A stretch of 61,050 nt of DNA from a virus, in IMG/VR virus record IMGVR_UViG_3300032288_004306, positions 1 through 61,050 of that record; one strand, given 5' to 3'. The notes under the pieces are model-generated. The model did not search any database. It was not told the origin of the DNA and saw only the letters and a list, made by a program, of their open reading frames with translations. The stretch's first letter is position 1; each line of letters begins with the position of its first letter. Below, piece by piece: positions 31,774 through 41,300 of this stretch. Position numbers and translations under genes: made by a program.

Positions 31774-34700
31774 ATGCCAATTACAACAAATTACGGTAAA
31801 GTCGTTGTTGACACAAACCTTGTCCCTTACATTCGTGAGAGGCAGGTTCAATTTCTTGCTCAAAATTTGAGACCATATAAACTCGCCAAAATCTTTTTTG
31901 ACGATGTTGCGGTTAATCAATTTTGTCAAGCACCTGGTCGATTATTGCTTGATTCTAAAAAAGCAATTACTGTTGAGAGAAATAATTCTACAACGATTAC
32001 GACAACTGATATAGCATTCCAAGGTTCTTCAAATACCGTAAATACCTTCAATGCTATTGTTGAAAATTTCTATAGTGGCAATAATACTGTTATTCTTCGC
32101 CGTTTAAGTGGTAACTTTGACGATCAATCTCAACTTTTCATTGAGAATGTTTCTACTGGTGTTGTTTATGCCAACTGTAATATTGCAACAGTTACAAATT
32201 TAAATACATCTGATTCGTTTAGAATCGGTGAGGGTATTGTCGCCCCAGAACGTGGAAATGGTTATGGCACTGTATTGGCTACCTCTGGCGAAAATGTTCT
32301 TTATGTTAATCAGAATTATCTAAATCTAAACGTAGATGCAGTTGGCGTTAATACTATTGCGTCAATGAGTGGCGATTACAAAGATGGTGACGTCGTTTAT
32401 CAAACATTGACTGGCGTTCCACGATATGATCTTGCAACGTTTAAAGGTATTGTGAGATACTTCAACGTTAATGGACAAGGTGCACTTGCGATCGAGCCAT
32501 TATCTGGTAAAGTTGTTGCGAATTCAAATGTCGCAAGTTCTAATGCTGTTGTTAGACTTTGGAATGCAACATCGACTGGTTCTAAGCCACTCGCAGCAAA
32601 TCAATACAACCGCAGTTACTTTGCTTCAAATAGTAACGTTCAAAGCGTTATTAATACATCAGTTAAGATTAATACAAGCTCTTGGATTCATCGTTCAAGT
32701 TTGATTGCAAATACTGATGCTCCAAATAACTCAACAATTATTCTCAGCACACAAAGCGGTAACAATCCTGCAAATGGTAACTTGATTTATCTCACATCAG
32801 GTACTGGTGTTGGTACAGTTAAAAGAATTGTTTCAATCAGCGGTGATGTAGCTGTTCTTAATAGCGCACTTGGATTTAATGTAACATCAAATACATACTA
32901 TTCAATCGGCAACTTTGAAGTTGATCAATACGGAACATTGGCTGGTATCTTCCATATTCCATCATATTCAAACTTCAAGTTTAAGACAGGTAATCGTGTA
33001 CTTACAATCACTGATACGAATACCTATAATGACCCTGACTATGACATGCGTGCATCAGCAATTTATGCTGCTTCGGGTATCTTGAAATCTACGCAAAGAT
33101 TGCAAACAACACCAGTGTTGGCTCCTCTACCTGAGGTAGAAGCTGACGCCCCAGTTGTTCCAATTCCTCCATCAGATAGAACATTCAACTCTCAACAAAA
33201 TAAGAGCCCTGTCACAGGTTCTACTGGATCAACTACACCAAGAATTCCTCTTGGAGATGGTTTGTCGCAAACATTCTTTACGCCAAAACCATTAAGCAAC
33301 AACCAAGATTATGGTATGTTCGTAACTTCAGTTGATTTGTTCTTTAAGAGCAAGCCAGCTTCTGGTGGATTCTTCACGAATTCGCTCTTACAAAAACGCA
33401 GTAGCATGCAATTGCCTGTGACTGTAAAGATCGCCGAAGTTCAAAATGGTTATCCAACAAAGAACTACCTGGCTTCAAAGACAATTCAAGCAAAAGACGT
33501 TAATGTATCTGAAGTTCCAAGCACATCAAATACTGCAACTGTGACGAAATTTACTTTCGACGATCCAGTTTATTTGGAACCAGCTCGTGAGTATGCTTTA
33601 ATTGTTGGATCAGATTCTCCAGACTATGAATTGTTTATCGCTGAAATTGGCGAAGATGTACTAGGTTCATCACCAACTCGCCGTATTTCTGAGCAGCCAT
33701 ATGCTGGATCATTGTTCAGATCACAAAACTCATCAACTTGGACACCATATCAAAATCAAGACTTGATGTTTGTGATTAATAAGGCAGTGTTTGCATCATC
33801 AGGAACAGCGACGTTTAATCTTGATATGCCACCTACTGCAAACGTTGACATCGATCGTGTCATGCTTGTTTCTTCAGATTTGAAGTTCCCAGTTGGCACA
33901 GTAGACTATAAATTGAAGGGTTTATTCTCTTCAAATACGCAGCAAGAAAATCCAGGCGTCTATCTTGTTCCTTATGGAGCAGTTGAATATGGCACCTTGC
34001 TAGATCGTTCAGGTAAGCCAGCATCTGGTTCGTTCTTGAATCGTCGTCGTATGGTTCGTGGCAATTCAAATAGTTTCATCATGACTCTTGAAATGTCATC
34101 AACTAATGGTGATGTTTCTCCAGTGGTAAATCTAGAAAGATTGTCGCTCGCTGCAGCAACGTTCGGTATCAATAACGCTGGATTGCAGAATACTCATATC
34201 TCTATCACTAATGCTGGTGCTGGTTATAATGCCATGTCAACCAGCGGAAACGTGGTAAAGGGCTCTACAAATAACGCAATCAATAACTTTGCTCAGTTGT
34301 ATCGTGAAACTTATCTTGCTAATAACTGGAACATTGGATTCTATAACGTAACGATTACGAATAATCCAAACGATAGTGGAACAGGTGCTTCTGGTTTCGC
34401 AGTTGCAAATACTGATGGTTCGAACACGATTAGTTATGTTGTCATGACAACGACTGGTAGTGGATATCTAGAAACTCCAACTGTCTCTTTTGCCACTGGC
34501 AATGCTACAACAACCACTCAAGCGCAAGGTATTGTTTCTGGTGAAACAAGCAAGTCTGGCGGTAACATGGTTGCGAAGTATATCACTCGCGAAATTGTTC
34601 TCGAAGATGGATTTGAGGCTGGTGATTTGAGAGTATTCATGGATGCGATTCGCCCAACGGCTACTGACATTCAAGTTTACTACAAGGTTCTATCTCCAGA

Positions 34701-34965
34701 TGATCCACAACGTCTTGCTGATAAGAGTTGGAGAAGAATGTCAATTGTGAAGGATATCTATTCCAAGAATGCGAAAACGATTATTGGATTAGAATTTAAG
34801 CCTTCTCTTGACTCAAACAAGATTTCTTACACAGAAAACGGTTTAAATTATCCAATCGGTGGAATCTTTAAGAACTTTGCTGTGAAAGTTTGTATGAGAA
34901 CCACTGACGCTTCGATCGTTCCTAAGATTCGCAATCTAAGAATTATTGCTGTTCCTGAGGGTTAA
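31774..34965 (+). CDS. Large baseplate/fibre structural protein
   Basis: A 1063-residue protein I place with the large structural proteins that follow gp8 in aquatic T4-like phages. The N-terminus has LVPYIRERQVQFLAQNLRPY and IFFDDVAVNQFC. Residues 100-440 are beta-rich with Asn/Ser/Thr content like fibre domains. A Pro-rich linker (PEVEADAPVVPIPPS) near residues 453-467 separates a second half with carbohydrate-module-like strands (VKIAEVQNGYPTKNYLASKT, YALIVGSDSPDYELFIAE) and a C-terminal domain FEAGDLRVFMDAIRPTATDI. No catalytic motif seen. It probably forms part of the baseplate periphery or fibre attachment. Confidence 0.65.
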   Translation: MPITTNYGKVVVDTNLVPYIRERQVQFLAQNLRPYKLAKIFFDDVAVNQFCQAPGRLLLDSKKAITVERNNSTTITTTDIAFQGSSNTVNTFNAIVENFYSGNNTVILRRLSGNFDDQSQLFIENVSTGVVYANCNIATVTNLNTSDSFRIGEGIVAPERGNGYGTVLATSGENVLYVNQNYLNLNVDAVGVNTIASMSGDYKDGDVVYQTLTGVPRYDLATFKGIVRYFNVNGQGALAIEPLSGKVVANSNVASSNAVVRLWNATSTGSKPLAANQYNRSYFASNSNVQSVINTSVKINTSSWIHRSSLIANTDAPNNSTIILSTQSGNNPANGNLIYLTSGTGVGTVKRIVSISGDVAVLNSALGFNVTSNTYYSIGNFEVDQYGTLAGIFHIPSYSNFKFKTGNRVLTITDTNTYNDPDYDMRASAIYAASGILKSTQRLQTTPVLAPLPEVEADAPVVPIPPSDRTFNSQQNKSPVTGSTGSTTPRIPLGDGLSQTFFTPKPLSNNQDYGMFVTSVDLFFKSKPASGGFFTNSLLQKRSSMQLPVTVKIAEVQNGYPTKNYLASKTIQAKDVNVSEVPSTSNTATVTKFTFDDPVYLEPAREYALIVGSDSPDYELFIAEIGEDVLGSSPTRRISEQPYAGSLFRSQNSSTWTPYQNQDLMFVINKAVFASSGTATFNLDMPPTANVDIDRVMLVSSDLKFPVGTVDYKLKGLFSSNTQQENPGVYLVPYGAVEYGTLLDRSGKPASGSFLNRRRMVRGNSNSFIMTLEMSSTNGDVSPVVNLERLSLAAATFGINNAGLQNTHISITNAGAGYNAMSTSGNVVKGSTNNAINNFAQLYRETYLANNWNIGFYNVTITNNPNDSGTGASGFAVANTDGSNTISYVVMTTTGSGYLETPTVSFATGNATTTTQAQGIVSGETSKSGGNMVAKYITREIVLEDGFEAGDLRVFMDAIRPTATDIQVYYKVLSPDDPQRLADKSWRRMSIVKDIYSKNAKTIIGLEFKPSLDSNKISYTENGLNYPIGGIFKNFAVKVCMRTTDASIVPKIRNLRIIAVPEG

Positions 34966-34967
34966 TT

Positions 34968-35195
34968 ATGGGCGACAGAGCGAGAGTAAAAGAAAATACC
35001 AGTTTTGTTAAAGATTTAGACACTATGGTTGTTCTAAACACTAACAAAGGTGCAGTAGCAAAGCATAAACAAAAAATGGCTGAATTAAATCGCGCAAAGC
35101 ACGTAGAAAGCGAAATAAATAATCTGAAGTCAGAAGTCTCTGATATTAAAGACATGCTTTCTCAAATTTTAAAAGCCGTTGGTGGCGAGAAGTAA
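34968..35195 (+). CDS. Small coiled-coil protein
   Basis: A 75-residue, highly charged protein. The N-terminus (MGDRARVKENTSFVKDLDTMV) precedes LNTNKGAV, then a heptad-like helix (ESEINNLKSEVSDIKDMLSQ) that should form a coiled coil. Small proteins with this pattern recur next to fibre genes of aquatic T4-like phages, as far as I recall; no function is known to me. It lies 2 bases after one giant structural gene and 3 before a fibre gene. A fibre attachment or trimerisation role is a guess. Confidence 0.65.
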   Translation: MGDRARVKENTSFVKDLDTMVVLNTNKGAVAKHKQKMAELNRAKHVESEINNLKSEVSDIKDMLSQILKAVGGEK

Positions 35196-35198
35196 AAT

Positions 35199-37544
35199 AT
35201 GGCAAATACAATTAATGTCGGTTTAACAACCACAACAAATACGTTTAATCAGTGGAGAATCACAGACAATCTCATGGCGAACGACGTCAATGAGATTGCT
35301 CGTGGCAACTTTGTCAAACCAACTGGTAACGTAACGATTTCTCAAGGCTTTGTTCGAATTGCAAATGCTACTGGTGGTGTTATTCTTGACGTTGCTGACG
35401 ATACAAATATCGACGGAACGCTAACTGTTTATGACGTTGAAGTTGATAACGCTACGAACCACATGTATGTCGATTGCGGCGATATTCGCTATCGTCGCAT
35501 GGGTCAAAATGACTTCTATCATATCAACACAAATACGACAATTTATGCAACTAACATCTCGTTCACCAATGCTGCATCTGGCACACTAAATGTTAACAAT
35601 CAGTATGTGACGATTAATACTCAGTTTGCAAATGTTGCAAATACTCAAGATACAGCAGTTTTAAATATTCATCCACCTAATGTGTGGGTATTTGGCACGA
35701 ATGTGAATATTCAAAATACAACTGCTGGATCTTTAAACGTCTTTAATAGGCTTACTCACGTAAACTCAGGAAATGTTTACTTTGGTAATAATGATCCAGT
35801 ATCAAAGGTTATTGTTGAATCTCAAAATACGATTATCTTTGGTTCCAATGTAACTATTCAGAATACATCTGCAGGAACAGTGAATATTAACAATCGTATT
35901 GTTGAAGTCACTTCACCTAATATAATCTATTCGAACACGCACTCAACCGCAAGATTTAATGTTTATCCAAATACATTCTATTTTGGTGGACATGTTAATA
36001 TTGCAAACGTCGAATTAACATCTACATTTAATGTTGCTCCGATCACAAACTTTTTCGGAACCAATGTTAATGTTTCAAACACAACACAAGGCGGCACGTT
36101 CAATGTGTCGTCAAATACGTTTATCACTGCCTCAAATGTTACAATTGCTAACACTCAAGTTGGCGGAACATTAAATGTTGCGTCTAATACGAACATTACT
36201 GCATCAAACGTATTAATTTCTAATACTCAAGCAGGTGGTACGTTTAATGTTGCATCAAATACGACAATCACTGCTTCAAATGTAACGATTTCGAATACAC
36301 AGGTCGGTGGAACATTTAATGTTGCATCAAATACAACAGTAACTGCAGCAAACGTAACGTTCTCAAATACGACTGCTGGTGGCACTTTAAACGTTGCCAC
36401 AAACACTCGTATCACCGCAGCAAACGTTGTAATTTCGAATACGACTGTTGGCGGCACCCTTAACGTTGCATCTAATACTCGTATCACTGCAGCCAACGTT
36501 GTCATTTCAAATACAACAGTTGGTGGTACATTGAATGTTGAATCAAATACAACACTATCACCGCAACATGTCTTGTTCTCAAACGCAGCCGCAGCAGCAA
36601 CTGTAAACGTGACTCCAAATACTTGGATTAGTGGCAACTTAAATCTTGCATCAAATCTTGAGGTTACAAAAACATCATTCTTCTATGGTAACGTTGTTGC
36701 TTCTCAGAATGCCAATGTTACAGGAACAGTAAATGTTGGATCAATATTAGCAGTCACAGGAAATACGTTACTATTGTCCAATTTGACAATTAGTAGAAAC
36801 ACGGTTGTATCGCAAAATGCTAATGTTCTAGGAACATTGAATGTCGCTTCTCTTGAAGTTGGAAGTAATATCACGACAGGCAACTTGAGAGTTACTGGGC
36901 TTGCGAACATTGCTTGTGCAAACATAATTCAAGCAACAGTTACATCGTTGACTGTGTTGGATCCAATTATTGCACCTTCAGAAAACGACTCTGATTCGTA
37001 TCGCTTGCGTTATACATCTAACACTCGCGGTGATGGTCAGTTCGGTGTTTATCTCGGATCTGCTGCAAATGGTAACGCATTCATCAAGTTCGATACTGCA
37101 CTTGGTAACGTCTGGCGTATTACATCAAACAGCACACAAGGTATCTACGACACGATCTTCTCAACCAAAGCATACTATGCAAATACGTTGCAAGGATATG
37201 CTGAAGGTATGGTCACAGCAACGGTGACATCTGGTACATATACTGCAAATCTAGCCCATTCAAACATCTTTGATTTGACTTTGGCTCGTGTTGCAGGTAC
37301 TTCAACAGCATTAACCTTTGAGAAAGCACCAGTAACTGGAAATCTATTCTCTGTGACATTGATTGTTCGTCAATCAGCCGCTGCAGGTAATACGTTGAGT
37401 TATGCTAATACGGTGAAGTGGTCCAACGGCGAAGAACCAGTACTGGCTTCAGGTACTTCTGGTAAACTTGACGTTATCACGTTACTTACTGTAGACGGTG
37501 GTACGACATTCTTCGGTTCACACGCTATGGCTAATGTTGGTTAA
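35199..37544 (+). CDS. Tail fibre with 24-residue beta repeats
   Basis: A 781-residue protein, very rich in Asn, Thr and Val. The middle is a run of short beta repeats; the clearest part (residues 289-456) is seven tandem 24-residue units of the form NVTISNTQVGGTFNVASNT plus ITAS, the signature of a triple beta-helix fibre shaft. Around residue 590 a globular region begins (APSENDSDSYRLRYTSNTRG). The last 110 residues (IFDLTLARVAG, LSYANTVKWSNGEEPVL, LLTVDGGTTFFGSHAMANVG) form a knob that recurs in the next gene and at the end of the 2472-residue fibre. Likely a host-contact fibre. Confidence 0.78.
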   Translation: MANTINVGLTTTTNTFNQWRITDNLMANDVNEIARGNFVKPTGNVTISQGFVRIANATGGVILDVADDTNIDGTLTVYDVEVDNATNHMYVDCGDIRYRRMGQNDFYHINTNTTIYATNISFTNAASGTLNVNNQYVTINTQFANVANTQDTAVLNIHPPNVWVFGTNVNIQNTTAGSLNVFNRLTHVNSGNVYFGNNDPVSKVIVESQNTIIFGSNVTIQNTSAGTVNINNRIVEVTSPNIIYSNTHSTARFNVYPNTFYFGGHVNIANVELTSTFNVAPITNFFGTNVNVSNTTQGGTFNVSSNTFITASNVTIANTQVGGTLNVASNTNITASNVLISNTQAGGTFNVASNTTITASNVTISNTQVGGTFNVASNTTVTAANVTFSNTTAGGTLNVATNTRITAANVVISNTTVGGTLNVASNTRITAANVVISNTTVGGTLNVESNTTLSPQHVLFSNAAAAATVNVTPNTWISGNLNLASNLEVTKTSFFYGNVVASQNANVTGTVNVGSILAVTGNTLLLSNLTISRNTVVSQNANVLGTLNVASLEVGSNITTGNLRVTGLANIACANIIQATVTSLTVLDPIIAPSENDSDSYRLRYTSNTRGDGQFGVYLGSAANGNAFIKFDTALGNVWRITSNSTQGIYDTIFSTKAYYANTLQGYAEGMVTATVTSGTYTANLAHSNIFDLTLARVAGTSTALTFEKAPVTGNLFSVTLIVRQSAAAGNTLSYANTVKWSNGEEPVLASGTSGKLDVITLLTVDGGTTFFGSHAMANVG
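36063..36566 (+). repeat. Seven 72-bp tandem repeats in fibre gene
   Basis: Seven in-frame units of 72 bases, each encoding a 24-residue variant of N-V-x-(I/V/F)-(S/A)-N-T-x-x-G-G-T-(F/L)-N-V-x-(S/T)-N-T-x-(I/V/L)-(T/S)-x-x. Codons differ between units, so the array is diverged rather than freshly amplified. Confidence 0.85.
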
Positions 37545-37555
37545 GGAGATTATTC

Positions 37556-37960
37556 ATGAGTAATGTTCTTAAATTTCCACAAAGTTCAGTTCATGATTCT
37601 TTTGAAGGAATTCTAAAAGCATATCGCGAAAAGGTTCAAAAGATCGATGCACGCGAAAACGTAGTTGTTCTTAATTTGAATGAGTCAAATATCTTCAATA
37701 TTACACTACGCAAAAACGTAGTAAATATTTCATTCGATCATTTGCCTGAAGCAGATTTAGCATACTCTTGTGTGTTAGTTTTAAAACAAGATTCAATTGG
37801 CAATCGTAAAGTAATTTTCCCAGAGAATGTTTATTGGTCATTTAATGAAGTTGCAGTATTAGCAACAAAGCCAGGATTTGCAGACGTTATTACATTGATG
37901 ACGTGTGATGGTGGTGAAACTTATTATGCATCTCATGCTTTAGCCAATTTAGGTCGTTAG
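37556..37960 (+). CDS. Free-standing fibre knob-like protein
   Basis: A 134-residue protein whose last 90 residues match the C-terminal knob of the preceding fibre: SNIFNITLRKNVVNISFDHLP, VIFPENVYWSFNEVAVL, VITLMTCDGGETYYASHALANLG. The N-terminus (VLKFPQSSVHDSFEGILKAYREKV) is a short helix instead of a shaft. AGGAG precedes the ATG by 8 bases. It may be a separately made tip or adhesin capping a fibre, or a cassette from which knobs are exchanged. It is intact and has its own ribosome binding site. Confidence 0.65.
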   Translation: MSNVLKFPQSSVHDSFEGILKAYREKVQKIDARENVVVLNLNESNIFNITLRKNVVNISFDHLPEADLAYSCVLVLKQDSIGNRKVIFPENVYWSFNEVAVLATKPGFADVITLMTCDGGETYYASHALANLGR

Positions 37961-37973
37961 GAGGTTATTTTAA

Positions 37974-38303
37974 ATGGCATTAGCAAAAATTAAAGATGTT
38001 ACATTGTATGTTGGTCTTACAGAAAATGGTGCAGCATGTTTTCAAGTAAAGAAACTTCTTGCTGATAATAACATTCCACACAAACTTCTTGCATACAATG
38101 ATACAGCACAACACCCATCAGTGTTTGGTGCATTAAACACATGGCGTTGGGGTGAAAATTTAGAAACAAGAACATTTACTGATTTTCCAATTGTTCACTG
38201 GAAAGAAGTTGACACCAATGCTGATATAGTTTTAAAATGCGTTACATCAGTCGCAGAACTAAACAACTCTTCATTATTGTTAAATAAAGAACTCGTAGAA
38301 TAA
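37974..38303 (+). CDS. Glutaredoxin-like small protein
   Basis: A 109-residue protein with a glutaredoxin-like secondary-structure order: strand VTLYVGL, then a loop with a single cysteine (ENGAACFQV), then helix KKLLADNNI, strand PHKLLAYND, and FPIVHWKE where Pro sits as a cis-proline would. A second active-site cysteine is absent. Monothiol redox or a non-catalytic thioredoxin-fold role are both possible. AGGAGG precedes the ATG. It sits between two fibre gene groups. The fold call is tentative. Confidence 0.45.
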   Translation: MALAKIKDVTLYVGLTENGAACFQVKKLLADNNIPHKLLAYNDTAQHPSVFGALNTWRWGENLETRTFTDFPIVHWKEVDTNADIVLKCVTSVAELNNSSLLLNKELVE

Positions 38304-38322
38304 TTTCAATAGTTGAGATAAA

Positions 38323-41300
38323 ATGCCTCTAGCGCGAAATACTCTTAAAATTACTCGTGCTGAGCCAGGAAGCGTCACGTTCAATTCTTCTGGCACATGG
38401 ACAATTCCATTCAAAGTCCGCAAATTTACAGTTACAGGTGTCGGTGGCGTAGGTAATCCTGGTAATCCAGGAAACGCTGGCATTGCTGGTACTGGTGGTC
38501 CAGGTGGTACTGCTGGTGTTGCTGGTAATGCAGGTAATCCTGGAGCAAAAGGTGCGACTGGCAATCCTGGTAATCCTGGCAATGCTGGCAAAGGCGGCGA
38601 AGGCGGGGCTGGTGGCACCGCAGGTTCAGCTGGTAACAAAGGTGCTACAGGTGCTTCTGGTAATCCTGGTAATCCTGGTAACAATGGCGTAGGTGGTGAA
38701 GGTGGTGCTGGTGGTAATGCAGGTTCTGCAGGTAATAAAGGTGCCACTGGCAATCCAGGAAATCCTGGCAATCCAGGAACAAACGGAAATGGTGGTGCAG
38801 GTGGTTTAGCAGGTAATGCAGGAGCTGCTGGTAATCCTGGAAATAGCGGCAATGCAGGCAATCCTGGCAATCCTGGAACTAATGGCACAGGTGGTAGTGG
38901 TGGAGCAGGTGGCGCTGCTGGAGGCGCAGGTAATAAAGGTGCCACTGGCAACCCAGGAAATCCAGGAAACCCAGGAACTAACGGTGTAGGTGGTCCTGGT
39001 GGTAATGCAGGCACTGGTGGCGCAGCAGGAAATAAAGGCGCAACAGGAAATCCTGGCAATCCTGGTAACTCAGGAAATTCTGGCAAAGGCGGTGCTGGTG
39101 GCAAAGGCGGTGCTGGTGGAGGCGCAGGTAATGCAGGAAATCCTGGAGACCCAGGAGGTCCAGGAAACTCTGGTAAGGGTGGTGCAGGCGGCAATGCTGG
39201 CGGAAATGGTGGTTCTGGTGGAAATGGTGGCACTTCTGATGGAAGCCAAAGTGATGGTGGTTTTGGTGGTCCAGGCGGCAATGGCGGTAATCCAGGTTCA
39301 GTTGGTGGTGGAAATATTGGTCCATTAGGCGGTGATGGTGGTCCTGGAGGAAATCCAAGTGGTGGTGCTGGTGGTCCAGGTGCTACTGCTGCGCAGCCAT
39401 TTGAAAACGGCGGTGGCGGTGGTGGCGGTGGCGGCGGAGCTGGTAGCGGTGGAGCTGGATCACCAGGAAATCCTGGTGATGGTGGATTGTTAGGAGCTAA
39501 TGGCGATGATGGTAATCCAGGAAATCCTGCAGGAAACGGTAATGTTGGCGCTGCAGGTAATTCTGGTGCTGATGGTGTTCCAGGAACAGATGGCAATACA
39601 GGTGCTGATGGTACTGGTGCTGGTGGTGGGAATCCAGGAAATGCAGGTGTAGCAGGAAATTTAGGTACGAACGGTAATCCTGGAAACAATGGCAATCCAG
39701 GTGCAAATGGCACAGGAGCCACATCAGGTGGTGCAGGTGCTGGTGGAAATCCTGGAAACGCTGGTGCAGCAGGAAATCCAGGAAATATTGGTAGTCCTGG
39801 TAATGCAGGTTTTGGTGCAACATCTGGCGGCAGTGGTGGTGAAGGTCAGCCTGGAAATGCTGGTACTGCGGGAAATGCTGGAAGCAATGGGAATCCTGGC
39901 GCTAATGGCACAGGAGCCACATCAGGTAATCCTGGATCAGCAGGTTCAGCTGGCACAGATGGTGTAGCAGGGAATGCTGGCAACAAAGGTGCCACTGGCG
40001 CCAATGGTACTGGCGCAACATCAGGTAATGCTGGATCTCCAGGTGTAGCAGGAAATCTTGGCGCTGCAGGTAATGCTGGCAACAAAGGTGCTACTGGTGC
40101 TGATGGTACTGGTGCAAATCCTGGTACTTCTGGTAATCCTGGAACTGCAGGAAATCCTGGTGTAGCAGGTAATTTTGGAAGTGCTGGTACAACTGGCAAC
40201 CCTTCTTCAATTGCGCAATCAACATTCTCAAGTTTCACTACATCCAATTTTGCAGGTGGTGCTGCTGGTCCTGCGGGAACTGGCGGTAATGCTGGCAATA
40301 AAGGCGCAACAGGTAATGCTGGTAACCCAGGAAATCCTGGCAATTCAGGCAAAGGTGGCGAGGGCGGCGCAGCAGGCACTGGCGGAAATGCTGGCAACAA
40401 GGGTGCAACTGGTGCAACAGGAAATTCAGGAAATCCAGGAAATAATGGAGTTGGTGGTGAAGGTGGTGCAGCTGGAACTGCTGGATTAGCAGGTAATAAA
40501 GGTGCAACTGGCGGCAGTGGTAATCCTGGCAACCCTGGCAATAATGGAGTTGGTGGTGCTGGAGGTAACGCAGGTACTGGTGGTGCTGCTGGTAATCCTG
40601 GCAATAAAGGTGGCACTGGCAACCCTGGCAATCCTGGATTCAATGGTAACGGTGGTGCAGCAGGTGCTGCGGGTAATGGTGGCAACGCAGGTAATCCTGG
40701 CAATAAAGGTGGCACAGGCAATTCAGGTAATCCAGGAAACAATGGTGCTGGTGGTCCAGGTGGTAATGCTGGCGGTGCTGGTCTAGCAGGAAACAAAGGT
40801 GCCACTGGTAATCCTGGAAATCCTGGTAATGCAGGAAATTCTGGCAAAGGTGGTCCTGGCGGTAAAGGTGGATCTAAAGGATTTGCAGGAAATGCAGGTG
40901 CCACTGGAAATTCAGGCGCTCCAGGTAATGCTGGTAATGCTGGTAAAGGTGGCACACGCGGAAATGCTGGAACTGCAGGAAATCCTGGAAGCCCAGGAAA
41001 TGCTGGCGTCCCAGGTGGCGGCGGTGGCGGCGGTGGTGGAGGTGGTGCATTTACCATGGAAACTGCTGCAGGAGCCTCTGCAGGATCTCCAGGTAATGCT
41101 GGAGGCGGTGCAACCAACGGTAATGGTGGTGGCGCAGGATCTCCTTTTGCCTTTGGTGGTGATGGTAATGCTGGCTCACCAGGATCTGCAGGTAATCCAG
41201 GAGCAGATGGAACTGGCGCCAATTCAGGAAATCCAGGAAATCCAGGAAATGTTGGTGCCGCAGGTAATCCTGGTGCTGATGGCAATCCTGGTGCTGATGG

